Source: Methylotenera sp.
GTDB lineage: Bacteria > Pseudomonadota > Gammaproteobacteria > Burkholderiales > Methylophilaceae
Reading direction: 5' to 3'
DNA: 64,000 nt
Assembly: GCA_013141075.1 (NCBI GenBank)
Contig: JABFRQ010000001.1
Span: 372,001 to 436,000, forward strand
Made by a program: the position numbers and the translations under genes. Shown piece by piece: positions 18,889 through 28,442 of this stretch. A model generated the notes under the pieces. It was not told the origin of the DNA and ran no database searches. It was given only the letters and a program-made list of their open reading frames with translations. Each line of letters opens with the position of its first letter. Position 1 is the stretch's first letter.

Positions 18889-20036
18889 TAGCCAGCCTTT
18901 CTTGTTTGCATCATGCTAATAAAATTGTCAAACAAATAACTCATTTCTGTTGGGCCTGGGCTAGCCTCTGGGTGACCTTGAAAGCTAAATGCAGGGTTAT
19001 CTGTACGCGCTATGCCTTGCAAGCTGCCGTCAAATAATGAAACATGCGTGGTTTTAATATTGGCTGGCAGCGTTGCCGCATCTACCGCAAAGCCGTGGTT
19101 TTGGCTGGTGATATACACACGATGCGAATCTAAATCTTGCACAGGGTGATTTGCACCGTGGTGGCCAAATTTCATTTTGAGCGTTTTCGCGCCCGAAGCC
19201 AAAGCCAACAATTGGTGGCCTAAGCAAATACCAAAAGTCGGCATACCCGTATCCACAATGATTTTAATGGCAGCAATAGCGTAATCACACGGTGCAGGAT
19301 CACCTGGGCCGTTAGATAAAAATACGCCATCAGGCTTATAAGCTAAAGCCTCAGCCGCTGTAGTTTGTGCTGGCAATACAGTCACCTTGCAACCGCGCGA
19401 AACGAGCATGCGTAAAATATTGCGTTTAACGCCGTAATCATAAGCAACTACATGAAACTGTTGGGCTGGCGCTGACGTGTAGCCTTCACCTAAAGCCCAT
19501 TCACCTTCTGTAAATTCGTACGGCTTATCGCAAGTCACGACTTTGGCTAAGTCCATGCCAGACAAACCAGGAAAGCCTGCAATAGCTACCTGTGCTAAAG
19601 AAATTGCTTTAGCTTCATCTGCCTCTCCTGCGATAATTGCACCTGCTTGCGCACCTTTTTCACGCAAAATTCGTGTGAGCTTACGGGTGTCAATGTCAGC
19701 AATCGCAACAATATTATTTGCCACCAAATATTGGGCTAACGATTGTGAGTTTCTAAAATTGCTATGCGTTAACGGTAAATCACGAATAATTAAACCACTG
19801 GCATATACTTGACCAGATTCAACGTCTTCAAGGTTCACGCCATAATTGCCGATATGCGGGTAGGTGAGCGTAACGATTTGTTTGGTGTATGATGGATCTG
19901 TGAGGATTTCTTGGTAGCCAGTCATTGAGGTGTTAAAAACCACCTCACCTACAGTTTGACCTGAAGCGCCGATTGATGTGCCACGAAACACAGTTCCATC
20001 TGCAAGTACTAGTATGGCGGGCAGGTTTTGTGACAC
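18888..20036 (-). CDS. carA: Carbamoyl-phosphate synthase small subunit CarA
   Basis: A 382-residue glutamine amidotransferase. The N-terminal CPSase_sm domain has [15 protein letters not shown]; the class-I GATase domain has [11 protein letters not shown] with the catalytic Cys near residue 270, and the His/Glu pair in [11 protein letters not shown] near residue 355. It hydrolyses glutamine and channels ammonia to CarB. First gene of carAB. Upstream DNA to 20268 is shared with a divergent glutamine-synthetase-like gene and contains a 14-bp hairpin. Confidence 0.98.
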   Translation of the reverse strand: MSQNLPAILVLADGTVFRGTSIGASGQTVGEVVFNTSMTGYQEILTDPSYTKQIVTLTYPHIGNYGVNLEDVESGQVYASGLIIRDLPLTHSNFRNSQSLAQYLVANNIVAIADIDTRKLTRILREKGAQAGAIIAGEADEAKAISLAQVAIAGFPGLSGMDLAKVVTCDKPYEFTEGEWALGEGYTSAPAQQFHVVAYDYGVKRNILRMLVSRGCKVTVLPAQTTAAEALAYKPDGVFLSNGPGDPAPCDYAIAAIKIIVDTGMPTFGICLGHQLLALASGAKTLKMKFGHHGANHPVQDLDSHRVYITSQNHGFAVDAATLPANIKTTHVSLFDGSLQGIARTDNPAFSFQGHPEASPGPTEMSYLFDNFISMMQTRKAG

Positions 20037-20130
20037 GGTAACTCCTTGTTTTTACTGTGTTAAAATAATCTAACCCAGTAACTATAATTTTATAATCAGT
20101 TGTCCATCATGAACGGATGGCAGATACGCA

Positions 20131-20162
20131 AAACGGGAGGAGTATGTTTACTCTTCCCGTTT
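20131..20162. other. Hairpin in the carA / GS-like divergent region
   Basis: AAACGGGAGGAGTA (20131-20144) pairs with TACTCTTCCCGTTT (20149-20162), with one G-U pair, around a 4-nt TGTT loop. On the minus strand the stem is followed by TGCG, not a clear U-tract, and sits about 95 bp before the carA start. It could be a leader structure for carA, a weak terminator or an extragenic repeat; the sequence does not decide. Confidence 0.55.
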
Positions 20163-20268
20163 CAGAATTAACGAATTATATCGAAAAATGACTGGCATTT
20201 CAACGTTACTTTTCAAATAAATTGTGTCAATTTGTAAGGTGTTAAATTAAATTTAATAAAGGTTACTC

Positions 20269-21603
20269 ATGAATAAATCGATTTCAGAACTCATTGCTAC
20301 GCACCACATTCACGAAGTTGAATGCGTAATTTCAGATATGACTGGTATCGCGCGTGGTAAAATTATCCCAAAAGATTTGTTTTTACAAGCGGGCGAAATG
20401 CGCTTACCCAAGAGCGTGCTACTTAACACCGTGAACGGCCAACAACCTGACAATGGCCCATATGTGGGCGACACTGACCCTGACATGATTTGCCAGCCTG
20501 ACATCTCCACTTTTAGAATCGTGCCTTGGGCGGCTGAGCCAGTGGCAGTAGTAATTCACGATTGTTTAGAGTGGGACGGCACGCCTGTGGCACTTTCACC
20601 GCGCGCTGTATTGCGACGTGTAATTGACTTGTACACCAAGCGTGGCTGGCGACCTGTAGTTGCACCAGAAATGGAGTTTTACTTGGTTGCGCGCCAGCAA
20701 AACCCGCATGAGCCACTTCAACCACCCATCGGCCGCACAGGCAAGCCAGAAGCAGGCAGGCAGAGTTATTCAGTAGATGCGGTGAATGATTTTGATCCAT
20801 TTTTTATGGAGCTTTCAAAATTTTGTGACGTGCATCGTTTAGGTGTCGAAACGCTTATTCATGAAGCTGGTGCAGGCCAGATGGAAATTAACTTCACCCA
20901 TGGCGACCCTTTAGAACTGGCTGACCGCGTGTTTTTATTTAAACGCACCGTGCGCGAAACCGCATTGCGACACGGCATTTTTGCCACCTTTATGGCTAAA
21001 CCGATGGAAGCTGAACCTGGTAGCGCCATGCATATTCACCAAAGCGTGATTGATGCAGATGGTCGCAATATATTTAGCAAGCCTGACGGCACGGCCAGCG
21101 CAGAATTCTTTCACTATATTGCTGGCTTGCAAAAATACATTCCGCAAGTCATGCCCTTGTTTGCGCCTTATGTAAACTCGTATCGCCGACTTTCACCGTT
21201 TATGTCTGCGCCCACCAATGTAAGTTGGGGTTACGATAATCGCACCTGTGGCATACGCATCCCGAACTCAGACGCTACTGCCAGACGTGTAGAAAATCGC
21301 GTGCCAGGTGTTGATGTAAACCCATACTTAGCCATTGCCACCACGCTGGCCTGCGGCTACCAAGGTATTGTTGAATCGCTGCAACCAACCGAGGCACTGA
21401 CCACCAGCGCATGGAACATGGCGCATGATTTACCACATCATTTAGAAGATGCAATTGAGCTACTACGCGCCTGCGAGCCTATGCACAAGCTATTAGGCAC
21501 GCAGTTTGTTGATGCATTTTGTGCAGTAAAAGAGTTGGAATATGGTACTTATAATCGGGTAATTAGCTCATGGGAGCGTGAACATTTGTTGCTACTGGTT
21601 TAA
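20269..21603 (+). CDS. Glutamine synthetase family protein (PuuA/GMAS-like)
   Basis: A 444-residue GS-fold ligase. The N-terminal beta-grasp reads VECVISDMTGIARGKIIPKD; the catalytic domain has VAPEMEFYLV (metal Glu), GAGQMEINF, the nucleotide loop SAMHIHQSV, PTNVSWGYDNRTCGIRIP and RVENRVPGVDVNPYLAIA. These favour the gamma-glutamylpolyamine/gamma-glutamylmethylamide synthetase branch over true GlnA: no adenylylation-tyrosine segment is evident, and the length is shorter. In a methylotroph it could act in methylamine metabolism, but no methylglutamate pathway genes are adjacent. AAAGG lies 7 nt before the ATG. Substrate not resolved. Confidence 0.83.
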   Translation: MNKSISELIATHHIHEVECVISDMTGIARGKIIPKDLFLQAGEMRLPKSVLLNTVNGQQPDNGPYVGDTDPDMICQPDISTFRIVPWAAEPVAVVIHDCLEWDGTPVALSPRAVLRRVIDLYTKRGWRPVVAPEMEFYLVARQQNPHEPLQPPIGRTGKPEAGRQSYSVDAVNDFDPFFMELSKFCDVHRLGVETLIHEAGAGQMEINFTHGDPLELADRVFLFKRTVRETALRHGIFATFMAKPMEAEPGSAMHIHQSVIDADGRNIFSKPDGTASAEFFHYIAGLQKYIPQVMPLFAPYVNSYRRLSPFMSAPTNVSWGYDNRTCGIRIPNSDATARRVENRVPGVDVNPYLAIATTLACGYQGIVESLQPTEALTTSAWNMAHDLPHHLEDAIELLRACEPMHKLLGTQFVDAFCAVKELEYGTYNRVISSWEREHLLLLV

Positions 21604-21656
21604 ACTTTAAGGCATTTACGATTTTGCAGAAACATCATACCCTTACAAAATTGGCT

Positions 21657-21678
21657 AGCGCTAAACTAAAATAGCGCT
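21657..21678 (-). terminator. Weak hairpin at the end of the lipid operon
   Basis: AGCGCTA (21657-21663) pairs with TAGCGCT (21672-21678) around an 8-nt loop between convergent genes. Only a short T stretch follows on the minus strand, so terminator strength is doubtful. Confidence 0.45.
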
Positions 21679-21680
21679 TG

Positions 21681-22937
21681 TCAAACAGGGTGTGCTGGTC
21701 GACAGCTTGGCTTGATAAGGAATAGATGTGCATCACCTAAAACACGCTCAATAAAACCACCTTCGCAATAGCACAAATAAAACTCCCACATATTGATAAA
21801 CTCTGTTGAGTAGCCTTGCTGCCTAATTTCATCGATGTTGGTAAAAAAATTCTCGCGCCAAGTTGCTAAGGTGGTGGCGTAATGCGGACCAATATCTTCT
21901 AAATCTAACAGTTTTAAGTCGCTCGATTGAGTCATGCTTGTGAGCATCGCAGTGATAGATGGGATATTAGAGCCAGGAAAAATATAGCGTTGAATAAAAT
22001 CGACACTGTTTTTGGCAGCTTCGAATCTTTGGTCGGTAATGGTAATAGCTTGAATTAACGCCATACCATTTGGCTTAAGCAAACTCGAACATTTAGCAAA
22101 AAAAGTATCGTAAAATTGATGGCCAACCGCTTCAATCATTTCAATTGAAACTAATTTATCATACTGCCCACCTAAGTCTCTGTAGTCATTTAATAAAACG
22201 TTAATTAAGTCTTGCAACCCAGCCGCCTCTACCCGTGTATTCACTTCGTCAAACTGCTGCTTAGAGATGGTGGTGGTGGTGACTTTACAACCATAGTTTT
22301 TTGCCGCATAAATAGCAAACCCGCCCCAACCTGTGCCAATTTCAACCACATGGTCACTGGCTTTTAAGGCTAACTTTTCGCAAATTACATGTAATTTTCT
22401 GGTGGATGCCGCTTCTAAACTAATGTCATTCGGCGTGAAAATTGCGCATGAGTACATCATGCTCGGGTCTAGCCATAGCTTAAAAAAATCGTTGCCCAAA
22501 TCATAATGTGCGGCAATATTTTTGCGGCTACCGTCTTGCGTATTACGATTTAGCCAGTGTAATGCTTTAAATAAAGGTTTAGAAAGCCATTCAAAGCCAC
22601 CTTCTAGCGTGTCCATCACCTGCTGATTTACTGCCATAATGCGAATTACGTTGGTTAAATTATCTGCATTCCAATAACCCAACATATATGCTTCACCCGC
22701 GCCTATGCTTCCTCCAAAGGCAATATCACCATAAAAGTGAGCATCGTTAACGGTAATGGTTGCGGCAAGCGTGTCGTCATAGCCAAACACGTAGCGCCGG
22801 CCATTTTCGATGAGTGTGAGTTTGCCTTGCGTGATTTTGCGCAGCCTTGCCAGCACTTGCTTACGCGCGAAATTTTGCAACCAGGTATTTCGTTTGGTGG
22901 CTTTAAGTGGGCTGGTGAGTGTTTCTTGTGTATGCAT
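21681..22937 (-). CDS. Cyclopropane-fatty-acyl-phospholipid synthase-type methyltransferase
   Basis: A SAM-dependent lipid methyltransferase of about 418 residues. Landmarks are DGSRKNIAAHYDLGNDFFKLWLDPSMMYSCAIF, the SAM motif VVEIGTGWGGFA, VSIEMIEAVGHQFYDTFF and the C-terminal FINMWEFYLCYCEGGF. CFA enzymes add a methylene or methyl to unsaturated acyl chains of membrane phospholipids. I prefer ATG 22937, 11 nt after the DUF1365 stop; ATG 22985 would overlap that gene and add 16 residues. Last gene of a nine-gene operon. Confidence 0.9.
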   Translation of the reverse strand: MHTQETLTSPLKATKRNTWLQNFARKQVLARLRKITQGKLTLIENGRRYVFGYDDTLAATITVNDAHFYGDIAFGGSIGAGEAYMLGYWNADNLTNVIRIMAVNQQVMDTLEGGFEWLSKPLFKALHWLNRNTQDGSRKNIAAHYDLGNDFFKLWLDPSMMYSCAIFTPNDISLEAASTRKLHVICEKLALKASDHVVEIGTGWGGFAIYAAKNYGCKVTTTTISKQQFDEVNTRVEAAGLQDLINVLLNDYRDLGGQYDKLVSIEMIEAVGHQFYDTFFAKCSSLLKPNGMALIQAITITDQRFEAAKNSVDFIQRYIFPGSNIPSITAMLTSMTQSSDLKLLDLEDIGPHYATTLATWRENFFTNIDEIRQQGYSTEFINMWEFYLCYCEGGFIERVLGDAHLFLIKPSCRPAHPV

Positions 22938-22948
22938 AATATTTTGGG

Positions 22949-23725
22949 TTATGGATGTGCGTAAAAGGGAATACGTTTTAACCAAAGTAGTAGGGCATTC
23001 CAGTAAATACCGACCACTACTTTTAGCGTCATAAATGGGTAAGAAAGCAAGACTAGATTAAGCTGATAGGTGCTTATTTCTTGCCTTTGCAAGCTAAGCG
23101 TGGCGTTAAATAATTGTAGATTATTTTTATAGTTTTTCATGTGTACTAACAACTGTTTGCCTTCGAGTTTAAATGCCCAATCGTATTCAATTTCCATGGG
23201 CATAAATGGCGAAACATGAAATTTTTTATCCAGCTTAAATGCATTAATCGTGCCATTTTTAGTGTTTTTAATGAATTTCTCGGCATTAAAATCATGCACA
23301 TAAGCATAATCTTCGCCCCATGGCGTGTTGGTGATGTGCGTCACAATGGCTTGTAATGTTGTGCCATCAGCTTCAAAGCAGTAATAAAAGCTAACGGGGT
23401 TAAAACAGTGTCCAAAATAGCGCATATTAGTGAGCAAACAGATAGCACCGCGTGGATATTGGCCTGTGGCGGCATGAATTAAATTGCTAATTTCAGTTTT
23501 TAACGGTTTAGTCGCATCACCATAATAATCGGCACGTTTAAAACTGGCGACATTGGCTTTTTCGTATGACCAAAAACTGGCTTTATCAAATAAAGTCGGT
23601 AGCTCATCTAAATCTAAATACATCATAAATGCGCGATAGCGAAAGCCGTGCGGTTGTGGTAAAAAACGCTGATGTGCTACAAAACCTGTGTAAATTGCGC
23701 TATTCACGTGCTTGCCATGCCTCAA
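22949..23725 (-). CDS. DUF1365 family protein
   Basis: A protein of about 258 residues with the DUF1365 landmarks [51 protein letters not shown] and a C-terminal hydrophobic stretch. The family occurs next to CFA synthases and the flavin oxidoreductase found here and is implicated in modified fatty acid synthesis, but its reaction is not settled. GTG at 23707, preceded by TGAGGC and overlapping the upstream stop by 8 bp, is a good alternative start to ATG 23725. Confidence 0.87.
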   Translation of the reverse strand: MRHGKHVNSAIYTGFVAHQRFLPQPHGFRYRAFMMYLDLDELPTLFDKASFWSYEKANVASFKRADYYGDATKPLKTEISNLIHAATGQYPRGAICLLTNMRYFGHCFNPVSFYYCFEADGTTLQAIVTHITNTPWGEDYAYVHDFNAEKFIKNTKNGTINAFKLDKKFHVSPFMPMEIEYDWAFKLEGKQLLVHMKNYKNNLQLFNATLSLQRQEISTYQLNLVLLSYPFMTLKVVVGIYWNALLLWLKRIPFYAHP

Positions 23726-24953
23726 AATGTTGCAATGCCGCCAGCGCGCTCACTACGCCATCTTCATGAAAACCATTGCGCCAATAAGCACCTGCAAAGC
23801 CAGTGCGATTTTGCCCACTAATTTCAGCATGGCGGGCTTGCGCCGCCGCACCAGCAATGGTGTACAGCGGATGCGTGTATTTTAGACGTTTGATGACTTT
23901 AGCTGGATTGATAAAATCAGTATGGTTTAGCGTCACAAGAATCGGCTCTGGCGATGTTATATTTTGCAAAATATTCATGTTGTAAGTTACCTGTACTTTA
24001 TTGGGAGGTTTTGTTGTAATGTGGTAATTCCACGCTGCCCAAGCTAACTTACGCTTTGGCAATAAGCTACGATCGTAATGTAAATATACGCTATTTTCTT
24101 GGTAAGGAATTGCACTCAAAACTTCACGTTCCACCGCGCTGGCATCCCCGCCAAGCATGGCAATGGCTTCGTCACTATGGCAAGCAAAAAAAACGTAATC
24201 AAAGCTTAATTCTTCAGAAAATTGTGGTTTAATTTTAACGGTTTTTTTTAATCTACGTACGCTCTCAATTGGCGAGTTTAGTTTAATCTTATGCTTAAAA
24301 GGTGCAGTTAAAGCCTCAACATAACGCGCTGATCCGCCAGTAATGGTGCGCCATTGTGGCCTATCGTTCACTGTTAAAAAGCCGTGATGGTGAAAAAACC
24401 GTACTAGAAACCGTGCGGGAAAATCTAACATCTGCGCTGCATCGGTAGACCAAATAGCAGCGCCCATCGGGATAATATAGTTGTTAATAAATAATGAGTT
24501 ATAGTTATTTTTTATTAAATAGTCACCCAGCTTAATCTCATTTTCGCTAGTTAATAAAGCAACTGATTCTTTGTTAAAGCGCATAATATCTTGAATCATG
24601 CCGTAAAAAGCTGGGCGAAACAGGTTGCGCCGCTGCGCGAATAAGGAATTAATCGTTGTGCCGTTATATTCTAAACCTGAGACTTCATTTCTCACACTAA
24701 AGCTCATATCGCTTGGCTGCCAGGGTACTTTTAGCTTATCTAGCATGGCAATAAAATTAGGGTAAGTGCGATCGTTAAATACGATAAATCCCGTGTCTAT
24801 TGCATAATTTTGTCCAAATAATTCAATATCATGCGTGTGAGTATGCCCGCCAGCGTGGCTTGCGGCTTCAAATACAGTAATGTCGTGTGCTTTATGTAAA
24901 TGGTGCGCAAGTGTGTTGCCGGCTATGCCGCTTCCAATGATGGCGATTTTCAT
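23700..24953 (-). CDS. FAD-dependent NAD(P)-binding oxidoreductase (amine oxidase family, COG2907 type)
   Basis: A 417-residue flavoprotein starting with the dinucleotide-binding motif [17 protein letters not shown], followed by the FAD-contacting [14 protein letters not shown] and [14 protein letters not shown]. The C-terminus contains [16 protein letters not shown], the second flavin-binding block. The family accompanies DUF1365 and CFA genes; in alphaproteobacteria relatives act as fatty-acyl desaturases or oxidases on methylated lipids (from memory). It follows the desaturase gene by 14 bp and overlaps DUF1365. Confidence 0.87.
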   Translation of the reverse strand: MKIAIIGSGIAGNTLAHHLHKAHDITVFEAASHAGGHTHTHDIELFGQNYAIDTGFIVFNDRTYPNFIAMLDKLKVPWQPSDMSFSVRNEVSGLEYNGTTINSLFAQRRNLFRPAFYGMIQDIMRFNKESVALLTSENEIKLGDYLIKNNYNSLFINNYIIPMGAAIWSTDAAQMLDFPARFLVRFFHHHGFLTVNDRPQWRTITGGSARYVEALTAPFKHKIKLNSPIESVRRLKKTVKIKPQFSEELSFDYVFFACHSDEAIAMLGGDASAVEREVLSAIPYQENSVYLHYDRSLLPKRKLAWAAWNYHITTKPPNKVQVTYNMNILQNITSPEPILVTLNHTDFINPAKVIKRLKYTHPLYTIAGAAAQARHAEISGQNRTGFAGAYWRNGFHEDGVVSALAALQHFEAWQARE

Positions 24954-24967
24954 AACGTTATAGCTTT

Positions 24968-25942
24968 TTAGTATTTTCTTGATTCGCGAATTTCAATTGG
25001 AATTTTGCGCAAGTTCCAAATTAAGCCCAGTGCTGCTAATACGCGTAATCCGTAGTAGGTAAAATCGATTTCCCACCAATAAAATCCTTGTTTTGCCGCG
25101 CCAGGATAATGGTGATGATTGTTGTGCCAGCCTTCGCCCAATGTAAAAATGGCAATAATTAAGTTATTGCGGCTATGGTCGCGCGTAATATAGCGGCGTT
25201 TACCCCAAATATGCGCTAGCGAATTCACGCTAAAAGTGGCGTGGTATAACACTACCGTGGAAATAGCGAAGCCCCAAACCAGCAATTGCCAGCCATCTGT
25301 TTCTAAATACGGTGCATGGTTTGCTAGCAACTCGCCTAGACCAAAAATGCTGAGCGCAAACAGAATGGGCACAATCACATCAAAGCGATCTAAAAAGCGT
25401 AACTCTGGAAATTTAGCTAATTCTTTGACACGCTCAAACTGCGTATGAAAATTGGTCGTGGATAAAAACCAACCAACATGGCTCCACCAAAATCCATGCT
25501 GCACAGGTGAGTGTGCGTCTGTTTCCTTATCTGAATGCGCATGATGATTACGGTGGTGCGCTGCCCACCACAACGGGCCGCGCTGCACCGCGGTTGCACC
25601 TATAATCGCAAATAAAAACTGGCCAAAACGTGAGGTTTGAAAGGCTTTGTGCGAAAAATAACGGTGATAAAAACCGGTGATAGCGAACATTCTAATCACG
25701 TAAAGCACCACAGCAAAAACAAAAGCAAATACGCTAAAATCTACCCAAATAATAGCAAAGCAAGCCAAGTGCATCAGTGCAAAAGGAATGACGCGCCAAT
25801 AATCAATATGATGTTTATATTCGATGCTATATTGTATGCCGCCAGAAGCCGCATGGATATTGGCTTGCAGAGCAGTGCTAGAATGACTTACTGGGACATT
25901 ATTATTGTCGAACCAGCTTAATATTGAGCGGAATAAGTTCAT
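24968..25942 (-). CDS. Membrane fatty acid desaturase (acyl-CoA desaturase type)
   Basis: A 324-residue membrane di-iron desaturase. The three histidine boxes are visible: HRYFSHKAF near residue 94, HHRNHHAHSD near residue 130 and EGWHNNHHHYPGAAKQGF near residue 268. At least four membrane helices flank them. Family members introduce a cis double bond at carbon 9 of saturated acyl chains. Within this operon it can supply the unsaturated substrate for the CFA-type methyltransferases. Three bp downstream of the lipocalin gene. Confidence 0.92.
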   Translation of the reverse strand: MNLFRSILSWFDNNNVPVSHSSTALQANIHAASGGIQYSIEYKHHIDYWRVIPFALMHLACFAIIWVDFSVFAFVFAVVLYVIRMFAITGFYHRYFSHKAFQTSRFGQFLFAIIGATAVQRGPLWWAAHHRNHHAHSDKETDAHSPVQHGFWWSHVGWFLSTTNFHTQFERVKELAKFPELRFLDRFDVIVPILFALSIFGLGELLANHAPYLETDGWQLLVWGFAISTVVLYHATFSVNSLAHIWGKRRYITRDHSRNNLIIAIFTLGEGWHNNHHHYPGAAKQGFYWWEIDFTYYGLRVLAALGLIWNLRKIPIEIRESRKY

Positions 25943-25945
25943 TTT

Positions 25946-26509
25946 TTATTGGCTCGACTTTGCTGGAAGTTTTGACCAGTCTTGCGGCACTTTGCGCAGT
26001 TTGGAAATATCATAACCATAGCCCGCAATTAACTCGGTGAGCATTTTATATTCGGCATCGCTAATTCGTGGTGTGCGCGCCATTAACCACACGTAATCAC
26101 GCGCGTTACGCGCAATAATAGTGTGCTGATATTCAGGATCTAGATAGACGATGCGGTATTCTGCTTTAATCGGCCAAATAAACTGCATTCCCCACAGCGC
26201 ATTGCCTGTATCGGGCTTTACAAAACCTTTAGGCTCGTACTTTTTAAAGGGGCCATCTAGCGCACCTTTGTAAAACGTAAACGTGGTAGCAATGGTGCCA
26301 TCGGCATTAAGCTTATAATTTTCAATCGCGTTGTATGATTGTGTTTCTATCATAGTGGGAATCGCCGCAATAACGTACCAATCACCCATAAATCTCGGCA
26401 AATCTACTTGTTTTACAGTGTCGATATTCTTCATTGTTGTGCTCGTGCAGCCAGATAAAAACCAGCTAAAGATTATTAAAAGTAAAACTGTAATTTTTTT
26501 GCTTATCAT
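25946..26509 (-). CDS. blc: Lipocalin family lipoprotein (Blc-like)
   Basis: A 187-residue protein with a lipoprotein signal ending in the lipobox LSGC (Cys near residue 21). The lipocalin GxW motif appears as FMGDWYVIAAIPT, and the second conserved region as YRIVYLDPEYQHTIIARNARDYVWLMART. Bacterial lipocalins of this class are outer-membrane lipoproteins that bind lysophospholipids or fatty acids. In this operon it may carry the modified acyl lipids. It lies 5 bp after the upstream gene. Confidence 0.9.
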   Translation of the reverse strand: MISKKITVLLLIIFSWFLSGCTSTTMKNIDTVKQVDLPRFMGDWYVIAAIPTMIETQSYNAIENYKLNADGTIATTFTFYKGALDGPFKKYEPKGFVKPDTGNALWGMQFIWPIKAEYRIVYLDPEYQHTIIARNARDYVWLMARTPRISDAEYKMLTELIAGYGYDISKLRKVPQDWSKLPAKSSQ

Positions 26510-26514
26510 ATTGA

Positions 26515-27141
26515 TTATTTCAAGCTATATATAATTTCATAACCTTCTGGCGTGGTAGATTTCAACGCCACCCAATCTGTATTACCTGCGTACCAAAGCT
26601 CAATATTCAGTTTAGTTTTGCCATCAAGAGAGCCATTTAATTTGTAATGTTGGGTTTCGGTTGGCATGCCTTTAACATTGATAGTTTTAATGCCTAAGTC
26701 TTCAAATGTGGTATCTAAATATTCGGCATTTTGTGGGTTTAACAGCTTTTTTTGTAGTAAAATTTTCGGGTTCCAATAGGCAAAAGTCATTACACATTGA
26801 GGCAAAATTTGCTTGGCTTTGCTGTTATTAATTTCAAAGCCAGCCTCTTTTTTTGTGCCTTTTATATTTGTCACCACCTTGTCTTCAATCGTGTTGGCCA
26901 CCAAGCCGCTTAAACAATCCCCTTGCCATTGCTCTTTTGCCGTATGGTCGTAGCTATAAGCGTTAATAAAAAAGACTTTAACGATAAATTGGGCACGACT
27001 TGTCAGAAAATTATTTTGGTCTAATTTAAACGTGTGCAGGCCAATTTTCGATTTATCTAAAAACACGTCAAATGCCCATTCTTTTGCCAATAACGGTGAC
27101 GAAAATAACACTAGCATCAAACATAACGCTTTGTTTATCAT
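26515..27141 (-). CDS. Conserved periplasmic protein, DUF6134/DUF3108-like
   Basis: A 208-residue protein with a signal peptide (residues 1-19, ending LLA-KE). The mature part begins WAFDVFLDKSKIGLHTF, is beta-rich and ends in LWYAGNTDWVALKSTTPEGYEIIYSLK, a pattern I recall from DUF6134/DUF3108 periplasmic proteins of unknown function. It is tightly packed between DUF1295 and lipocalin genes (5 bp on either side), so a role in lipid handling is plausible. Family name is tentative. Confidence 0.7.
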   Translation of the reverse strand: MINKALCLMLVLFSSPLLAKEWAFDVFLDKSKIGLHTFKLDQNNFLTSRAQFIVKVFFINAYSYDHTAKEQWQGDCLSGLVANTIEDKVVTNIKGTKKEAGFEINNSKAKQILPQCVMTFAYWNPKILLQKKLLNPQNAEYLDTTFEDLGIKTINVKGMPTETQHYKLNGSLDGKTKLNIELWYAGNTDWVALKSTTPEGYEIIYSLK

Positions 27142-27146
27142 GATAT

Positions 27147-27938
27147 TTATTCTTTTGGCCAGCCTGGAATAAAAGCATTGGTGCGCCGAATATAATCAGC
27201 ATAAGCAGGACGGCGTTCAATAATGGTTTTTTCTAACAAACTAACACCACTGACTTTTAGCAATAAAAGTGTCATTAAAATTGGTGAAACAATTGCCCAC
27301 CAAGCGCCACCAGCCAAAGCAATGAGGTAAAAACCCCACCATACGCAAGCTTCTCCAAAATAATTGGGGTGACGGCTGTAGCGCCACAAACCTGTGGCAA
27401 GCACTTTACCTTTATTATTTGCAGCTTCTTTAAAGCAGCTTAGTTGGCTATCGGCAACAGTCTCCAAAATTAAGCCAATTGAAACGATTGCAACGCCAAC
27501 ATAATCGAGCATATTGATTGAAGCTTTGCTGGAGACCGCGCCAAATAAGGAGATTGAAATAATCCAAGCTAGCACTGCTTGCAAACCAAAAATAATATAA
27601 ATACTTTTAATAGCAAAGTTTTGCTGGTTATTAGAGCGAATTTCCACATAACGGTGGTCTTCATGCGGACCCCAATTTCGCTTGGTGAGGTAAACAAATA
27701 AGCGCAGCGCCCATATGGTCACAAGCCCTAAAACTAGTATGGCTCTTGGCGAAACAATACCCATGAGCGCAGCGCCTGTGTATGCGGCAAGTGCAAAAAA
27801 CAAACTCCACATGCTGTCAACGTGGGTGACGTTATTGCGCAATAAGCTCAAACCCCAGCCCAGCAAGGCAAACAGGCCAATGCCATACAAAGTAAACAAA
27901 TAATTAGACCAGTTAAACATGTGTCTTAAACCCATCAA
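27147..27938 (-). CDS. DUF1295 family membrane protein (steroid 5-alpha-reductase-like)
   Basis: A protein of about 263 residues with six or seven membrane helices. The diagnostic C-terminal block is GLWRYSRHPNYFGEACVWWGFYL, shared by the isoprenylcysteine methyltransferase/steroid reductase superfamily and typical of DUF1295. Function unknown but repeatedly associated with CFA and DUF1365 genes. ATG at 27920 (MFNWSN), whose ATGTTTAA overlaps the DUF2878 stop by 8 bp, is an equally good or better start than 27938. Confidence 0.85.
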   Translation of the reverse strand: MMGLRHMFNWSNYLFTLYGIGLFALLGWGLSLLRNNVTHVDSMWSLFFALAAYTGAALMGIVSPRAILVLGLVTIWALRLFVYLTKRNWGPHEDHRYVEIRSNNQQNFAIKSIYIIFGLQAVLAWIISISLFGAVSSKASINMLDYVGVAIVSIGLILETVADSQLSCFKEAANNKGKVLATGLWRYSRHPNYFGEACVWWGFYLIALAGGAWWAIVSPILMTLLLLKVSGVSLLEKTIIERRPAYADYIRRTNAFIPGWPKE

Positions 27939-28440
27939 ATTTTTGCGATAAGTAAATCAACAATGGTGTTAAAATCGCCCAGCCTAAGCTAAGCGCAGCA
28001 TAACTTGCAGGCATGCTATTTAAAGCAACTGCACCTAATTTTTCAGCGCCCATATACGCAAGTGGCCCACCAATTGCACCAAACAACACCATCACCCACC
28101 ATTTATTACGCATCCAGCGTAAGTTAACATTTAAAACGGTGGCGAAGCCTGCCCACAAAGCCAATATCCATGCGGGTGCTAGCGCATCGCTCCAGCCATG
28201 TGCTTGGTAGGTAATCAAGTTGCTAGTTACCATAATTTGGTCGAATGCTGCACCAATAACAACAGCAATTAACAGTAAAATAATTTCTGGTTTTGCTTGT
28301 TTGGCCTGATTTAAATGCCAGGTGACGATAACAATCGTCACCATTACGCCTAACCAAGGCATTTGTTTAGCCGCGCCCATCACGCAGGCAAACCAAGATA
28401 GTTGGAATAACACAAAATTAATGATAGTTTTTTTTGACAA
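27913..28440 (-). CDS. DUF2878 family membrane protein
   Basis: A 175-residue protein with five or six hydrophobic helices. INFVLFQLSWFACVMGAA at the start, LAPAWILALWAGFATVLN and GGPLAYMGAEKLGA fit DUF2878, an integral membrane family of unknown function usually encoded beside the CFA/DUF1365/DUF1295 set. It starts 2 nt after the stop of the upstream methyltransferase and overlaps DUF1295, so it is part of the same transcript. Confidence 0.82.
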   Translation of the reverse strand: MSKKTIINFVLFQLSWFACVMGAAKQMPWLGVMVTIVIVTWHLNQAKQAKPEIILLLIAVVIGAAFDQIMVTSNLITYQAHGWSDALAPAWILALWAGFATVLNVNLRWMRNKWWVMVLFGAIGGPLAYMGAEKLGAVALNSMPASYAALSLGWAILTPLLIYLSQKFDGFKTHV

Positions 28441-28442
28441 AA

